Positions 9,592 to 10,332 of a stretch of 10,332 nt of DNA are shown here, piece after piece. The notes under the pieces were generated by a model. That model had not been told where the DNA came from, searched no databases, and saw only the letters and a list, made by a program, of their open reading frames with translations. Position numbers and translations under genes: made by a program. The stretch is from contig CAMLOF010000087.1 in assembly GCA_946481585.1 (NCBI GenBank), positions 1-10,332 of the forward strand, given 5' to 3'. This DNA is from an uncultured Macromonas sp. GTDB taxonomy: Bacteria; Pseudomonadota; Gammaproteobacteria; Burkholderiales; Burkholderiaceae. The first letter of the stretch is position 1. Each line of letters opens with the position of its first letter.

Positions 9592-10332
9592 TCAGTTGGG
9601 CAGCTTGCCTTCCACGCCCTTGACGTAGAACTTGATGCCACCCAGGAAGGCGTCGTCGGCCACCTGATCCTTGGCCAGCACGTCCTTGCCGGACTGGTCC
9701 TTGATCGGGCCCTTCCAGATGGAGAAGGAGCCGTCTTTCAGACCTGCCTTGACGGTGTCGATCTTGGCCTTGACATCGGCGGGCACGTCTTCAGCGATGG
9801 AGACCATGTCGATCGCGCCTTCTTTGTGGCCCCACCACACGGAACCAGTGCTCCAGGTGCCTTCCAGGGCGTCCTTGGTGGCCTTGATGTAGTACGGACC
9901 CCAGTTGATGACGGCAGAACCCAGGTGAGCCTTGGGACCGTAGGCGGTCATGTCGGAATCCCAGCCGAAGGCGCGCTTGCCCATTTTCTCGGCGGTCTGC
10001 AGCACGGCAGAAGAGTCGGTGTTCTGCATCAGCACGTCGGCGCCGCCGTTGATGAGCGACGTGGCAGCTTCGGTTTCCTTCGGCGGATCGAACCAGCCGT
10101 TGACCCACACGACCTTGGTCTTGACCTTCGGGTTGACCGACTGCGCACCCAGCGTGAAGCTGTTGATGTTGCGGATCACCTCGGGGATTGGGATGGAAGC
10201 CACCACGCCCAGCGTGTTGGTCTTGGTCATGGCACCAGCAATCACGCCAGCCATGTACGCGCCTTCGTAGGTGCGGCTGTCGTAGGTGCGCATGTTCTCG
10301 GCGGTCTTGTAGCCGGTGGCGTGCTCGAACTT
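9592..10332 (-). CDS. BMP/PnrA-family ABC transporter substrate-binding protein (partial)
   Basis: The reading frame is open through the right edge, giving the last 246 residues; the N-terminus with the signal peptide, probably 110-150 residues, is missing. It is a periplasmic binding protein of the Bmp (basic membrane protein)/Med/PnrA family. Supporting stretches are RTYEGAYMAGVIAGAMTKT, VWVNGWFDPPKETEAA, GADVLMQNTDSSAVLQ and FGWDSDMTAYGPKAHLGS, with the C-terminal end GKLPN. Several characterised members bind purine nucleosides, and similar proteins sit beside purine-catabolism genes in Burkholderiales. Two purine deaminases lie nearby here, so a purine base or nucleoside is the likely ligand. 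An ATG at 10293 is internal and not the true start. Permease and ATPase genes would be expected beyond the window. Confidence 0.93.
   Translation of the reverse strand, partial: KFEHATGYKTAENMRTYDSRTYEGAYMAGVIAGAMTKTNTLGVVASIPIPEVIRNINSFTLGAQSVNPKVKTKVVWVNGWFDPPKETEAATSLINGGADVLMQNTDSSAVLQTAEKMGKRAFGWDSDMTAYGPKAHLGSAVINWGPYYIKATKDALEGTWSTGSVWWGHKEGAIDMVSIAEDVPADVKAKIDTVKAGLKDGSFSIWKGPIKDQSGKDVLAKDQVADDAFLGGIKFYVKGVEGKLPN

Overview
The window is GC-rich, almost fully coding DNA. The protein sequences look like those of a betaproteobacterium of the Comamonadaceae type (Acidovorax-like). That placement rests on recognising the proteins and on codon bias (G or C at most third positions), not on a marker gene. 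No RNA genes, insertion sequences, CRISPR arrays or prophage parts are visible.

Layout. (1) 1-71: the last 22 codons of an unidentified plus-strand gene, converging on the next operon. (2) 4833 down to 91, minus strand: a four-gene tripartite efflux operon of the MacAB-TolC type. Its order is outer-membrane lipoprotein channel (NodT/OprM family), MacA-like adaptor, MacB-like ATPase, MacB-like permease. MacB is encoded as two proteins, and each junction overlaps by 1-4 bases (ATGA, ATGA, TGATG), so the four products are probably translationally coupled. (3) 6268 down to 4955, minus: guanine deaminase (guaD). (4) 6427-6678, plus: a small secreted cysteine-rich protein, divergent from guaD across a 158-bp regulatory region. 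(5) 6750-7406, plus: a DsbA-family (FrnE-like) thiol oxidoreductase. (6) 9486 down to 7436, minus: a Rieske non-heme iron oxygenase overlapping, by TGATG, an adenosine/adenine deaminase of the adenine-deaminase-like subfamily. (7) 10332 down to 9592, minus: the C-terminal part of a BMP/PnrA-family ABC-transporter binding protein, ending in a clear intrinsic terminator.

How the genes fit together. BMP-family binding proteins often import purine nucleosides or bases. The COG1816 deaminase would convert adenine to hypoxanthine, and GuaD converts guanine to xanthine. The right half therefore reads as a purine uptake and catabolism locus. The unexpected member is the Rieske oxygenase, which is coupled to the adenine deaminase and so may act on a purine, for example by N-demethylation or ring hydroxylation. 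This is the most interesting hypothesis in the window. The small Cys-rich secreted protein and the FrnE-like protein form a second, smaller puzzle. The efflux operon is conventional apart from its split MacB.
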